Positions 47,262 through 58,730 of a stretch of 64,000 nucleotides of DNA are shown here, one piece after another (positions within the stretch are counted from its first letter, which is position 1; every line of letters starts with the position of its first letter). This stretch comes from Pterois miles (Eukaryota; Chordata; Actinopteri; Perciformes; Scorpaenidae): the NCBI GenBank assembly GCA_947000775.1, contig CAMQGK010000048.1, forward strand, positions 3,272,001 through 3,336,000. The letters are read 5' to 3'. Position numbers and translations under genes: made by a program. Under the pieces are notes generated by a model. That model saw only the letters and a list, made by a program, of their open reading frames with translations, searched no databases and had not been told where the DNA came from.

Positions 47262-48130
47262 GAAACCACAGCTGTCAGAGGAGGTACCTGGATGATACCT
47301 TTGGAGTCTGGTAACATTCAGAGGAGCATTTTAATGATTTTATAAACACTCTGAATGACCACCATGAGATCATGACAATCAAGAGTTTTTAGACACAGAG
47401 GTCTTTTTATGAAAAGTGACAGTGGAGAAACCAGTCTGGCTATTTAGTTTATTTTAAGCCGGCAGACACATGCACTTTTACACAAAAGTTTTCATCCTAA
47501 ACATACCAAGGGATCATCAAATCACATGACCATGATACTCCTGCATGTTCCTCCGCTCCGTCAAACCTGCAGTTGAATATGTTTTTAAACAAAAGTTATT
47601 CGAGACTGAAGGGAGCCCGGGTATAACCACGAGGGCCATTTTCCTTTAGCCCACCTCCTCGTCTTCTTCAGCCGGGCTTAACGTTTATATTAAAAAACAC
47701 TGTTCAGAATGTAAAGACAGTGTGGCTCCGCTGTCGGACTTCTGGGTTATCTCAGCGTATCGGAAAAATACGACCTTAAAGGACTTGCTGGTTCATGCGA
47801 CACTCGAAACAGACAAAGTACAAATAGAAAGATTCACATTTTGAAACCATAAAATAATTGCAAATGAATACCCAGGTTTGAGGCCCCGGTTCAGCAGCAG
47901 TTCTGAAAACCTGGTTTCTTCATGTAATTTAATGTACGCACTGCAGTAAAATGTACATTGGTCAAACAAACTGCTTGAGGTCGCAAATTTACCAGCATGT
48001 GTACTATACGGATCGGTCTGACAGGAGCCACATTTTACATGCACTGTAGTGCTCGTGGTAGCGAAAATATGGTGTTCTCTGGTTTGCAGTTGCATTTTGG
48101 GTGGTCTACAAAACAAAGACTAAGAGCAGA
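47262..48130 (+). pseudogene. Penelope-like retroelement remnant
   Basis: Scattered plus-strand matches in shifting frames: RYLDDTFGVW (RT active-site box), HFNDFINTLNDHHEIMTIK, ADTHALLHKSFHPKHTKG and SECKDSVAPLSDFWV. Near 47900-48010 comes a stretch like the GIY-YIG start (VHWSNKL, ASHLPACV-like frame). The order fits a Penelope-type RT followed by its GIY-YIG endonuclease region. Many stops and frameshifts; non-functional. Confidence 0.5.
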
Positions 48131-48908
48131 AAGTCTATGGATTAAAAAAACGAAAACTATGGTTTAAATGAAATAGAAGGAAAAGACAGAACATAAAACT
48201 GGAAACTCAAAACTCATTTTTAATCCAAGGATAGAACGGTTTACCTGGAGGAAACTGAAAATCCAAGTGGGAACTGTTCTTAGTGTAGACCTGTGTCAGT
48301 GTTTTAATTTTCTTTTTAGAATTGGAAACATTAAGATTAATGAAACTGTTCAGGATTTGATCCGGACTGCTTTAAAAAGGACCTTTTCGGGGGGAGGGAG
48401 CCCACATCAGGCCTAAAGCCACATGCCTCGGCCCCCGAACTGTGAGTTTCTAACCCCTTTAACTAAGCATAAACACTCTGCTCCTTTTACCGGGTTTCCT
48501 TAACAGCCAGAGTGAACATCAGATGGGTCTTTTCCTTTTTTTATATAATTCCCATTATCTTATCTTATCTTATCTTATTCCCCTAACCTAACCTGCTCAT
48601 GACCATTCAAAAAGTTGTGTGCATGATTACACACAGTTGCACTTATGCATGCCTCTCAAAAAAAGTTTCTTTTACTATACTTACTACTAAAAAATCGTTT
48701 ATTATCCTTTTGATTTTTATCAGTGTTCATGTTTGCATGCCATTGATTTTGTATTCCAGTCTTTGTGGAGGTCTTGGAGGGTCCCGCTGGTTCTCCCCAC
48801 TGGTTGTGTGTGGGCACAGGCCCCCTCTGGTCACTTTTATTAGGACCTGTGCAGTAACCCACATCACTTAAAAAAATAACTGATGCCCAGGTAGCAGCTT
48901 GCCTGCCC
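48131..48908. other. No gene; (TTATC)n run at 48555-48580
   Basis: Sequence after the retroelement remnant; otherwise unremarkable. Confidence 0.4.
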
Positions 48909-51745
48909 ACTGGTCCTCGTTGCTAGGGGACTGCATCCTGGTCCTCGTTGCTTAGGGACTGCATCCTGGTCCTCGTTGCTTAGGGACTGCATCCTGGTCC
49001 TCGTTGCTAGGGGACTGCATCCTGGTCCTCGTTGCTTAGGGACTGCATCCTGGTCCTTGTTGCTTGGGGACTGCATCCTGGTCCTCGTTGCTTAGGGACT
49101 GCATCCTGGTCCTTGTTGCTTAGGGACTGCATCCTGGTCCTCGTTGCTTAGGGACTGCATCCTGGTCCTCGTTGCTTAGGGACTGCATTCTGGTCCTCGT
49201 TGCTAGGGGACTGCATCCTGGTCCTCGTTGCTTAGGGACTGCATCCTGGTCCTCGTTGCTTAGGGACTGCATCCTGGTCCTCGTTGCTAGGGGACTGCAT
49301 CCTGGTCCTCGTTGCTTAGGGACTGCATCCTGGTCCTTGTTGCTTAGGGACTGCATCCTGGTCCTCCTTGCTTGGGGACTGCATCCTGGTCCTCGTTGCT
49401 TAGGGACTGCATCCTGGTCCTTGTTGCTTAGGGACTGCATCCTGGTCCTCGTTGCTTAGGGACTGCATCCTGGTCCTTGTTGCTAGGGGACTGCATCCTG
49501 GTCCTTGTTGCTTAGGGACTGCATCCTGGTCCTTGTTGCTTGGGGACTGCATCCTGGTCCTCCTTGCTTGGGGACTGCATCCTGGTCCTTGTTGCTTAGG
49601 GACTGCATCCTGGTCCTTGTTGCTTAGGGACTGCATCCTGGTCCTCATTGCTTAGGGACTGCATCCTGGTCCTCGTTGCTTGGGGACTGCATCCTGGTCC
49701 TTGTTGCTTAGCTTAGGGACTGCATCCTGGTCCTTGTTGCTTGGGGACTGCATCCTGGTCCTCCTTGCTTAGGGACTGCATCCTGGTCCTCGTTGCTTGG
49801 GGACTGCATCCTGGTCCTTGTTGCTTAGGGACTGCATCCTGGTCCTTGTTGCTTAGGGACTGCATCCTGGTCCTCGTTGCTTAGGGACTGCATCCTGGTC
49901 CTTGTTGCTTAGGGACTGCATCCTGGTCCTTGTTGCTTAGGGACTGCATCCTGGTCCTTGTTGCTTAGGGACTGCATCCTGGTCCTCGTTGCATGGGGAC
50001 TGCATTCTGGTCCTTGTTGCTTAGGGACTGCATTCTGGTCCTCGTTGCTTGGGGACTGCATCATGGTCCTTGTTGCTTAGGGACTGCATCCTGGTCCTTG
50101 TTGCTTGGGGACTGCATCCTGGTCCTTGTTGCTTAGGGACTGCATCCTGGTCCTTGTTGCTTAGGGACTGCATCCTGGTCCTTGTTGCTTGGGGACTGCA
50201 TCCTGGTCCTTGTTGCTTAGGGACTGCATCCTGGTCCTTGTTGCTTGGGGACTGCATCCTGGTCCTCCTTGCTTGGGGACTGCATCCTGGTCCTTGTTGC
50301 TTGGGGACTGCATCCTGGTCCTCGTTGCTTGGGGACTGCATCCTGGTCCTCGTTGCTTAGGGACTGCATCCTGGTCCTTGTTGCTTGGGGACTGCATCCT
50401 GGTCCTTGTTGCTTAGGGACTGCATCCTGGTCCTTGTTGCTTGGGGACTGCATCCTGGTCCTCCTTGCTTAGGGACTGCATCCTGGTCCTCGTTGCTTGG
50501 GGACTGCATCCTGGTCCTTGTTGCTTAGGGACTGCATCCTGGTCCTCGTTGCTTAGGGACTGCATCCTGGTCCTCGTTGCTTGGGGACTGCATCCTGGTC
50601 CTTGTTGCTTAGGGACTGCATCCTGGTCCTTGTTGCTTAGGGACTGCATCCTGGTCCTCCTTGCTTAGGGACTGCATCCTGGTCCTCGTTGCTTGGGGAC
50701 TGCATCCTGGTCCTCGTTGCTTAGGGACTGCATCCTGGTCCTTGTTGCTTAGGAACTGCATCCTGGTCCTTGTTGCTTAGGAACTGCATCCTGGTCCTTG
50801 TTGCTTAGGGACTGCATCCTGGTCCTTGTTGCTTAGGGACTGTATCCTGGTCCTTGTTGCTTGGGGACTGCATTCTGGTCCTTGTTGCTTGGGGACTGCA
50901 TTCTGGTCCTCGTTGCTTGGGGACTGCATCCTGGTCCTTGTTGCTTGGGGACTGCATCCTGGTCCTCGTTGCTTGGGGACTGCATCCTGGTCCTCGTTGC
51001 TTGGGGACTGCATCCTGGTCCTTGTTGCTTAGGGACTGCATCCTGGTCCTTGTTGCTTGGGGACTGCATCCTGGTCCTCCTTGCTTAGGGACTGCATCCT
51101 GGTCCTCCTTGCTTGGGGACTGCATCCTGGTCCTTGTTGCTTAGGGACTGCATCCTGGTCCTTGTTGCTTGGGGACTGCATCCTGGTCCTCGTTGCTTGG
51201 GGACTGCATCCTGGTCCTTGTTGCTTGGTGACTGCATCCTGGTCCTCGTTGCTTAGGGACTGCATCCTGGTCCTTGTTGCTTAGGGACTGCATCCTGGTC
51301 CTTGTTGCTTAGGGACTGCATCCTGGTCCTTGTTGCTTAGGGACTGCATCCTGGTCCTCATTGCATGGGGACTGCATCCTGGTCCTCCTTGCTTGGGGAC
51401 TGCATCCTGGTCCTCGTTGCTAGGGGACTGCATCCTGGTCCTCCTTGCTTGGGGACTGCATCCTGGTCCTCCTTGCTTGGGGATTGCATCCTGGTCCTCC
51501 GTTGCTGTCCGGGCTGGGATCCGAACCCTGCATCCTGGTCCTTGTTGCTTAGGGACTGCATCCTGGTCCTCATTGCATGGGGACTGCATCCTGGTCCTCC
51601 TTGCTTGGGGACTGCATCCTGGTCCTCGTTGCTAGGGGACTGCATCCTGGTCCTCCTTGCTTGGGGACTGCATCCTGGTCCTCCTTGCTTGGGGATTGCA
51701 TCCTGGTCCTCCGTTGCTGTCCGGGCTGGGATCCGAACCCAGGTT
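48909..51745. repeat. 28-bp minisatellite, about 100 copies
   Basis: Unit GACTGCATCCTGGTCC plus TCGTTGCTTAGG, varying at TC/TT, GTT/CTT and TTAGG/TTGGG/TAGGG. The array runs 2.8 kb with very few length changes (one TTAGCTTAGG insertion near 49708). Since 3 x 28 = 84 is stop-free in several frames, many 75-106-codon ORFs appear on both strands; they are spurious. A 212-bp block at its right end is duplicated (51294-51505 and 51506-51717). Confidence 0.97.
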
Positions 51746-51790
51746 TTCCGGGGCAGAGAGCTGTTCGCTCCCATCTCACCCACTGCTCCA
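51700..51790 (-). mobile_element. tRNA-like head sequence abutting the minisatellite
   Basis: On the minus strand: TGGAGCAGTGGGTGAGATGG (box-A-like) and GGTTCGGATCC (box-B-like), followed by CAGCCCGGACAGCAACGG and then the 28-bp array. A second partial copy of the box B side is at 51506-51530. It resembles the pol III head of a tRNA-derived SINE. Confidence 0.5.
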
Positions 51791-52026
51791 GACTGACAAT
51801 CTACATGCCTGAACACAGAAATACTCAGTCGTTCATTCATCAGTAGGCCAGTGAACAACCACAACCATGACCACCTAACCCCGACCCCTAACTCGTATGA
51901 ATGTGAAAACAGGTGCAGTGGAGAGACAACAGCAAGACAACCGCCAAAAAGGGAATGGTTTTACATGTAGTGGCCACAGATGCTCTTTCCTGATCCTTCC
52001 TGACTGGTTCTTCTCTAGTTCTGGGT

Positions 52027-52460
52027 TTGGATAGTGTCCTTGCCACTACTTGTAGCATGAGGTGGTACCTGCAGCCCAGTCAGGGTGCACAGGTAGTCCA
52101 GCTCCTCGAGGGTGGCACATCCATATGTGAGGTCACAAGAAGGTTTGCTGTGTCTCCCAGCACAGTCTTAAGAGCATGGAGGGGGTACCTGAAGACCGGC
52201 TGTTACACCAAAAGAGCTGGACCGGGCCGTAGATGGGCATCAACCCAGCAGCTTGATTGGTATCTGCTCCTTTGTGTAAGGAGGAGCACTGCCAGAGCCC
52301 TACCAGATGACCTCCAGCAGGCTACTGGTGTACATGTTTCTGACCAAACTGTCAACAGAAAAAAGACTCCATGAGGTCCCAGCGTCCTCTAGTTAGACCT
52401 GTGCTCGTAGCCCAGCATTGTGCAGCTCGGCTGACATTCGCCATAGAACACTCAGTGTGA
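52027..52460 (+). pseudogene. Tc1/mariner-like transposase N-terminal fragment
   Basis: Open frame with ICEVTRRFAVSPSTVLRAWR (helix-turn-helix), YTKRAGPGRRWASTQQLDWY, CVRRSTARALPDDLQQATG and VHVSDQTVNR, matching the two helix-turn-helix units of Tc1-type transposases. After 52374 the frame is lost. A second piece at 52460-52560 reads on the opposite strand as WRHILLTDESRFTL, the region of the first catalytic Asp. The element is therefore rearranged as well as dead. Confidence 0.75.
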
Positions 52461-52560
52461 ACCTGCTCTCATCTGTGAGGAGAATGTGGCGCCAATAGCC
52501 AATAATGCTGGTGTTCTCTGGTGAATGCCATTCAAGCTGCACGGTGCTGGCCTGTGAGCA

Positions 52561-54649
52561 GAGGTCTCCCTCTTTATTGTATAGTGGTTAAACAAAAGAT
52601 AATGTTAGGCTTCGAAGACAATATCTCAGTATAACTCTGACAAAAGAGCCAATCCCTACATCTAAACTCCTAACCCTTTTATTTACAGTGCTAGCCAGGC
52701 AGTGAGCCAGAAGCTGCAGCCCATCCCCAACAATCCAACTACATCATTGTTTTGTCACATTGCCATCTCCCGCCGACCCCCTTGAGCTTCAGATATTTCA
52801 CCACAAAGTTTGGGCCATGTGTTTTTCTTATCATGGGAATATTTTGCCCTTTCACCACAGGGTCAGCTTGTGCTCTAAAAATAGTCACACACATGAATCA
52901 CTATTATATCACTAGATAATCAAGTGTGACCCTTAATTGCATGTTCGCCCTGCAAGATATGGAGATAGAGTGGAACAATGTGCCTCCAAATAGAGAAGAC
53001 GACAAGATCATTATCTGGTTGACTGGAGATATGATATAACGTAGAATTTATACGATCCTTTAAAGGTAGGGTCCACTTCACATCTCCTGATCCCCCAAAA
53101 AGACCTGCTATGGACATGAATCTACAGATGCATCATCACTATCATTGTAGTCATTTGCTGCTGCCACAGAAAAACAGATTTAAGAGGAATTTAGCAGTGA
53201 ATTGGATGATGAGCTCCCTCTTTATAGATGGCCTTTGGAAAGGGCCCGATGCAGTGCCCAGGTGAGGAGAAGTTTAGCAAAATAAATTTCTACATACAAA
53301 TATGTTGGTCATTGTGCCACATATTCAATGACAAATGATTGAGTTCATTTATCTCTTCATTTTGCATCATTTCACAATTTAATTCATCTCACTGCACTTC
53401 ACACAGTATGTTTAAGAAGTTACAATGATCTAATCATGACTTGCTCCAGAAGCGACATCTGGTCATGATTGAGAAGATGGATGGAGGGCTCAAGAGTAAG
53501 GACAACGAATGAGTATGAGGTCCCTGAGGACTATGTGAGTAACAGTCAAATATGTAGGCTAGATATATCGAGTGCAGGTCTCTGTCTCGTGATTTATTTG
53601 ATGCTGTTTTTAAGGAAACACAACTGTAAACTCTTCAGTCCTTCAGGACCACAATCAACGATTAAGTATACAGGTGATAGTGTGGTAGCCATAACCCTTT
53701 GTTTGTACTGGTACTGGTACTGGTAAGTACTGGTACTTTTAGTATCAGAAAAAAACCCAATTTCTGTCTGTGTGTCCCTTATATTAAAAAGTATCATGAT
53801 TTATCCTTAGGAGCTGTCACCATTAAAAGAGAAGTTGACTGGATCTATGGAACATGGTACAAGGAATGGTGCTGAAGCAAAAGTGAGTATTAGTAAGCAG
53901 GCTTTTCCTCATCAGAAGCAGTTCTCCCCATCGATCAATAAGGTAATTGGATCCATTGAAGATGATGTGAGGATCCCATGGTGAAGCTAAGGGGAGTGGT
54001 TGTAACCTGGTTTTGATGTTGTCTGCATGAACTAACATGTTGTCTGAAAAGGGATTACCAGGGGAACTTTTTCTAATTACTCTGACATTTGAGCTGAAGA
54101 AAACTACCCATTTTCTCTGCATAAACACCTTGAATACAAAATACAGAGAGCAAATTTCATGATGCATCTTTTCAAGCAGAAGCCCATGTGTTTCTCAGCT
54201 GACCAGAACAAAAAGGAACCAGCTAAGGCAGACCACGCAGACCAGACCCACTCTGTAGACTCTGAGAAGGACCTAAACGGTGAGCAAGTCCCCCAGAGAG
54301 GCTCATGTGGTACTTCTGCTGATTCACACACCCCTATACAGCTAAACCACAAACAGGACAGCACCTTTAACTCTGACAAAGAGACAATGAGTCAGCAACT
54401 GAGCCCTGAAACCAGGGCTAGATCTAGGCTTCAACCAGCTGGTCCTCATCAGGGACCATCAGGCTCCACAGCTGCCTCTCCTCACAGATAATGAACCAAC
54501 CAGCCTGCTGATTGGCAGCTGACCCTCACACCCACAGCACTGCCCACTTTAACCTCCTGTATGGTCAACAGTCAGGGGCCATGTGAGGTGTGTTCTCAGA
54601 GACTGGATCCACAGAACACGTGTGAAGGCCTGGGGGGAACCAACGGTAA
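52561..54649. other. No gene recognised
   Basis: 2 kb of mostly unique-looking sequence. An open frame at 54159-54491 is Gln/Ser/Lys-rich and unassigned. GGTACTGGTACTGGTA lies near 53707. Confidence 0.4.
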
Positions 54650-54962
54650 AAATAAAGAAGAAGAAAGAAAGAAAGATATTCCTTTATTAGTCCCACAGTG
54701 GGGAAATTCAGTTTTACACTCTGTTGTTCACAGTACACAGTACATAGTACATATACATGTCAATGGAGAGATGTCAGAGTGAGGGGGCTGCTCCTGACAA
54801 GCGCCCAGAGCAGTTGGGGGTTTGGTGCCTTGCTCAGGGGGCAGTGCCCAAGAGGTAAACTGGCACCTCTCCAGCAACCAGTTGGTCTTGGTCCATGGGG
54901 GATTTGAACCCGGGTCCTCCACATCCTAACCCAAGTCCTTACGGACTAAGCTACTGCCGCCC
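54650..54962 (-). mobile_element. tRNA-derived SINE, full length
   Basis: Reverse complement of the element at 58731-59067. The left side has (GAAA)n and GATATTCCTTTATTAGTCC. The middle has GGGGCTGCTCCTGACAAGCG and GGTGCCTTGCTCAGGGGGC. The right end, GGATTTGAACCCGGGTCC then CTAAGCTACTGCCGCCC, is the pol III head (box B and box A reversed). Confidence 0.88.
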
Positions 54963-55239
54963 ATACTGTCATACCCATAAAGCTGCTATAATGTCAGGTA
55001 CATTTGTTATTTATGGTTTAACTCACACCAGATTAGATCATGAAAGTTAAAATCATATAGAAGACTTGGGGATCTTGGAAGATTTCACTGAACTATGTTT
55101 AGCAGATCCTCCCATTGACTTCCATGTGAGCATGTTTGTGATATAAATGACAAAGGTCACATACCTACATATTTTCTTTCACTTTTGTGTTACAGCCAAC
55201 AAAGATCACATACTGAGACACACAGGAGGACGAGGACTT
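54963..55239. other. No feature recognised
   Basis: Short unique-looking interval. Confidence 0.35.
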
Positions 55240-55790
55240 CTAATCCGTTGAGGACTGAGTGCTCTTGAGCTTTAAGGCCCAATCAGATTAAAAATGCTTC
55301 ATGTCATCAATCAGAAGATTCTGATCTGATACGGCGCAGTCGGAAAGAAATTTCATTCCGAATGAGAGAGGTGCTTTATGCCGATCGGCGCCCATGTACA
55401 TACCCATTTGGATCATGTCTTCCTGGTTGGGGTAAAATTATCTCCACTGAGCATGTGCGCTACGTCAGCGTGACGCGAGACAGACAACACGGCGTTTGTT
55501 TATAACACAGGCGGAAGTACAGCTTCTTCTTCTTCTTCTACTATTTCCAGATAATTAGACAACTCTGCGCATGGCCAAAGGATTTATTCTGATTAAACGC
55601 TCAGTGCACGTACACTCAAGTAATGATCGGATCATCCATGTAAACAGTGGATTTGGAATTTCTGATCAACCGAGGTTCAGATCGGATTGGAGAAATTTAG
55701 TGCATGTCGGTGATTGTCAAGAGCAGAGAACCAGTATTCTCAGAAATATTGAACCGGGTCAAAAACATCCTGGTATTTTCTCATAAATAT
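55240..55790. mobile_element. Possible MITE-type repeat
   Basis: CCCAATCAGATTAAAAATGC at the left, and TTCTGATTAAACGCTCAGTG with CATCCATGTAAACAGTGG at the right, resemble a fish palindromic repeat with (CTT)n inside. No transposase; boundaries uncertain. 55791-56430 shows a short internal duplication (GAGATGCTAGGTCAC / GAGATGCTGGGTGTCAC). Confidence 0.35.
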
Positions 55791-56431
55791 GGTCTATACC
55801 GAGATGAAGGGTCACAGGACCTGAATGTACTGAGATGCTAGGTCACACCCACTATCTCAGTATCAAACCCAACGTCTACTTACGGGCCCCTATTGCTCAT
55901 AGATAGGATCTATACCGAGATGTTGGGTTCAGTACTGAGATGCTGGGTGTCACCTAGTATCTACGTCCGTGCCTCTAAGTTGTAAAAACCTCAACAGTGT
56001 GTGTGCACACCAACTTGGCTGTAGTAGTGAGATGTTGGGTGTTGGTTGGATTTTGACTATTTAAAGTGTCGGCAGGTTCAGCTGCAGAGCATCAGGATCT
56101 GTTGTCAACAAAAATTTGGAAAAATCTCGGGTATTTTACTTTCTTACAACTTTACAATGTGCAGTCTCAAAATGGCTGCTTCTCATTTTACAGTGTAACA
56201 GTTACTATATGATTCTGACAACATCTGAGAAGAGACATCACAGTAACAGAATACTGATTCATCATTTCACACAAAGTCACTCATCGATCTTTGGCCTACA
56301 GTGTTCTGATTCCCAGTACACTTATGGACGGCCCTATGCATGAACCAGGTGTTTGTGATGGTCGGTGAAAGTGGATTTTAACCAAAATGTGTTACAGGGG
56401 TTGAGTCCTCATCTCTAGTAGCTTGGTATCG

Positions 56432-57165
56432 TCCAGCTTATGGCGTCATGTGTTGACCCCCCACCTGACCTACTGTCAAAGATCCAGGCTCTTCTTGTCG
56501 ACTTCTTCTGGGACAAACTGCACTGGGTGCCTCAGAGTGTGCTGGATCTGCCGAAGGATGACGGAGGACATTACCTGATCCATCTGGTCCTGCTGATTTG
56601 GTGTGGAGGCCGCTGGCTTGCACCATTATAAGTAAAAAAAAAAAAAAAAAAAAGTCAAAATCTTTGTTTCTGATGGACTTAAAATGGCTGGATATCAAGG
56701 AATTACCGGATTTCTATCGTGGACTGTTTAAGGTGTGAAGCCTGTTGAAGAAGGAGAGGCTGGGACACCACAGCTCAGTGTACCGGCTGCTCCAGGAACC
56801 AGTTCTTCAGGGACCCGTCTCAGTGCAGTCTGTCGGGTGGGACCGGCTCTGCTCAGGAGGTTGTGTCTGTATAAAGTGGTGACTCTGGGACATGTGGTTC
56901 AGTTTGCAGGTGCAAACTTGGACAATGCAGCTCCTCTGGCCTGTCGGCTAGAGGTGAAATCCACTCGGCCTGTCTCTCTCTCTCGTTCAATAACTGGAGA
57001 GAAGCTCTCTCAGTTAGTGAGCAGACTATTACAACAGTATTGTGACAGATCTGATAAGCTCAATGATGATGTTTTCCCTTCACTGAGTATTTCCCTAGTT
57101 TTTAAAGACTGTACAGGATTGTTTTTAAAAAGTGGGGGGTTTTTTGAGATTTTTTTTCAAAAGGA
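56432..57165 (+). pseudogene. L1/Tx1-like LINE ORF2 C-terminal fragment
   Basis: Plus-strand matches: PPPDLLSKIQALLVDFFWDK and QSVLDLPKDDGGHYL (post-RT region), then in another frame DIKELPDFYRGLFK and SVYRLLQEPVLQGPV, then VVTLGHVVQFAGANLDNAA and PLACRLEVKSTR. This order is that of the ORF2 C-terminal part of Tx1-type LINEs. An A(20) run at 56635-56653 breaks the frame. The RT core lies upstream and is missing. Confidence 0.7.
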
Positions 57166-57240
57166 AGAATAAGATAAGATAAGAGATAAGATATTCCTTT
57201 AATTAGTCCACAGTGGGGAAATTTACACGTTACAGCATCA
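57166..57240 (-). mobile_element. SINE/LINE 3' tail fragment
   Basis: (GATAA)n then GATATTCCTTTAATTAGTCC and CACAGTGGGGAAATTTACAC. Opposite strand to the LINE fragment it follows, so a separate insertion. Confidence 0.65.
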
Positions 57241-57655
57241 ATACAAATAAAAATAAATTAGTATATACATAATAGAAAATAGAAAAAAAGTAAGACAGAA
57301 AAAATGTGTCCATCATATCAATGATATAATTGTATAAAGTCCTTATTGCACTTATGTCCGGTGATAGAAAGTAATGTATAAAATGTTTGTTAAAGTCTTA
57401 CACAGGGACAAATTGAATGGCAAAACTGACACCCCATGGAAAGCTCACTTCGGTCTCAGTGACGGTGTTGGACCTGAATGAAGAGCTCTGTATAAACCAC
57501 CGTCGATTAAAAGAGCTGCTGACCTGCAGTGGAGGGTTTACACGGTATTGTGGCTGCGAATGTGTTTGTTTCTGTCATTAATTCTGATGTAAGTCATGAC
57601 TCAGTGTATAAAACCAGTTCAAATATTAGGAAATTTATCCCCCTCCAGTCCTGTT
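57241..57655. other. No feature recognised
   Basis: A/T-rich, no supported ORF. Confidence 0.4.
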
Positions 57656-57893
57656 AGGGGTGGCCGTCAGAGGCGCCACGCTTACCATGAACACCAGCTG
57701 CTGCGATGGTAGCAGAGGCCGACCCAGACCGAGGCCCGGCTGAAGCCCCTGGCCAACCACACCCAAGAGAAAGTGCCACATCTGTCATGGTAAAGGTAAT
57801 CGGAGCTGGTTTGCCAGGACCTGCTCCAAATGTGGAAAAGCTGTATGCAAGGAGCACACTGTGAGCATCTGCACTTTGTGCAAGGAGGACTAA
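57656..57893 (+). pseudogene. piggyBac transposase C-terminal Cys-rich domain fragment
   Basis: The last 45 codons before TAA at 57893 read CHICHGKGNRSW, CSKCGKAVCKEH and CTLCKED. The spacing is C-x2-C-x12-C-x2-C-x4-C-x2-H then C-x2-C, as in the cross-brace C-terminal domain of piggyBac transposases that binds the transposon ends. The upstream coding part is out of frame. The catalytic domain is absent. Host PGBD genes share this domain, so a derived gene remnant is also possible. Confidence 0.65.
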
Positions 57894-58590
57894 CCCCCAC
57901 CCACATACCCACACATACCCCCACCTACCTCCACACACAATTTCTAATCTTGTTTTAACATTTTAAATAAATCTTGTTGTTCACAATAATCATGTATTTG
58001 TGCTTTATATCTATATATATATATAAAATATTTCCACTTTTGTGTGTTTTTCCCCATTAAAATTCAGGTACTATCACAATAACTGGCATTTAAGGGGTTA
58101 TAATTCTGAATATAATTATATAATAATTATAAATAGCTTTCAGAAGTGTAATGGATGAACAGACTACACTTCTTTATGGACTTTGACAAAGTTGTAGCAT
58201 TTATGACTTTCAGCCTTTTTTCGGCTGCATCCCGACTCTGGTGCTGTGAAGTGGACTTCAGAGCAATTTTAAAAAAATAATATAGAAAAATAATTCAAAG
58301 CAGTGAGCAGCCACAGCGTACAGCCTCTCCTTGATTTTTAACTCTCTGATCTGTACTCAGCTGACTTTGGGATGACCTTGTCTTGACTGGTCTGTCTGGC
58401 TACGTAAAGACGTTAAACTTTAGTTCTGGTGCTGCTCTGCCTTGTGTGTTGCTTTTGTGTCTGTACTATAAATACTGCGTGTACAACAGGTCCCCAGATA
58501 CTCCTGCCATTACTATCATGTTGAATTACTGCTGAAGTGTTAAGATGGTACTTTGACATCTAATGCACGTTCAATTCTGCATATTCCTAA
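57894..58590. other. No feature recognised
   Basis: Includes a short TATATATATA at 58011-58024; otherwise unique-looking A/T-rich sequence. Confidence 0.4.
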
Positions 58591-58647
58591 ATTATGAGAA
58601 AACTCAAGATTCAAGAAATACGTCTTGAATCTTGAGTTTCTCATAAT
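58591..58647. other. Strong inverted repeat (24-bp arms, 8-bp loop)
   Basis: ATTATGAGAAAACTCAAG continues to ATTCAAG (58591-58615) and pairs with CTTGAATCTTGAGTTTCTCA plus TAAT (58624-58647). One bulged A; loop AAATACGT. Confidence 0.85.
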
Positions 58648-58730
58648 ATTGTTATGATTTTAGGATATAATCATTAAAAATGCTGTATTGACGGCAGTAG
58701 CCGTATTATTGGGGCAGTAGCCGCTGTATT

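Noticed and set aside
48909..51745. CRISPR array (28-bp direct repeats)
   Set aside because: Units are contiguous with no spacers, and the genome is a vertebrate one.
49120..51864. Many ORFs of the type QSLSNKDQDAVPKQRGP and the reverse GLHPGPCCLGTASWS
   Set aside because: Shadows of the 28-bp minisatellite in several frames on both strands.
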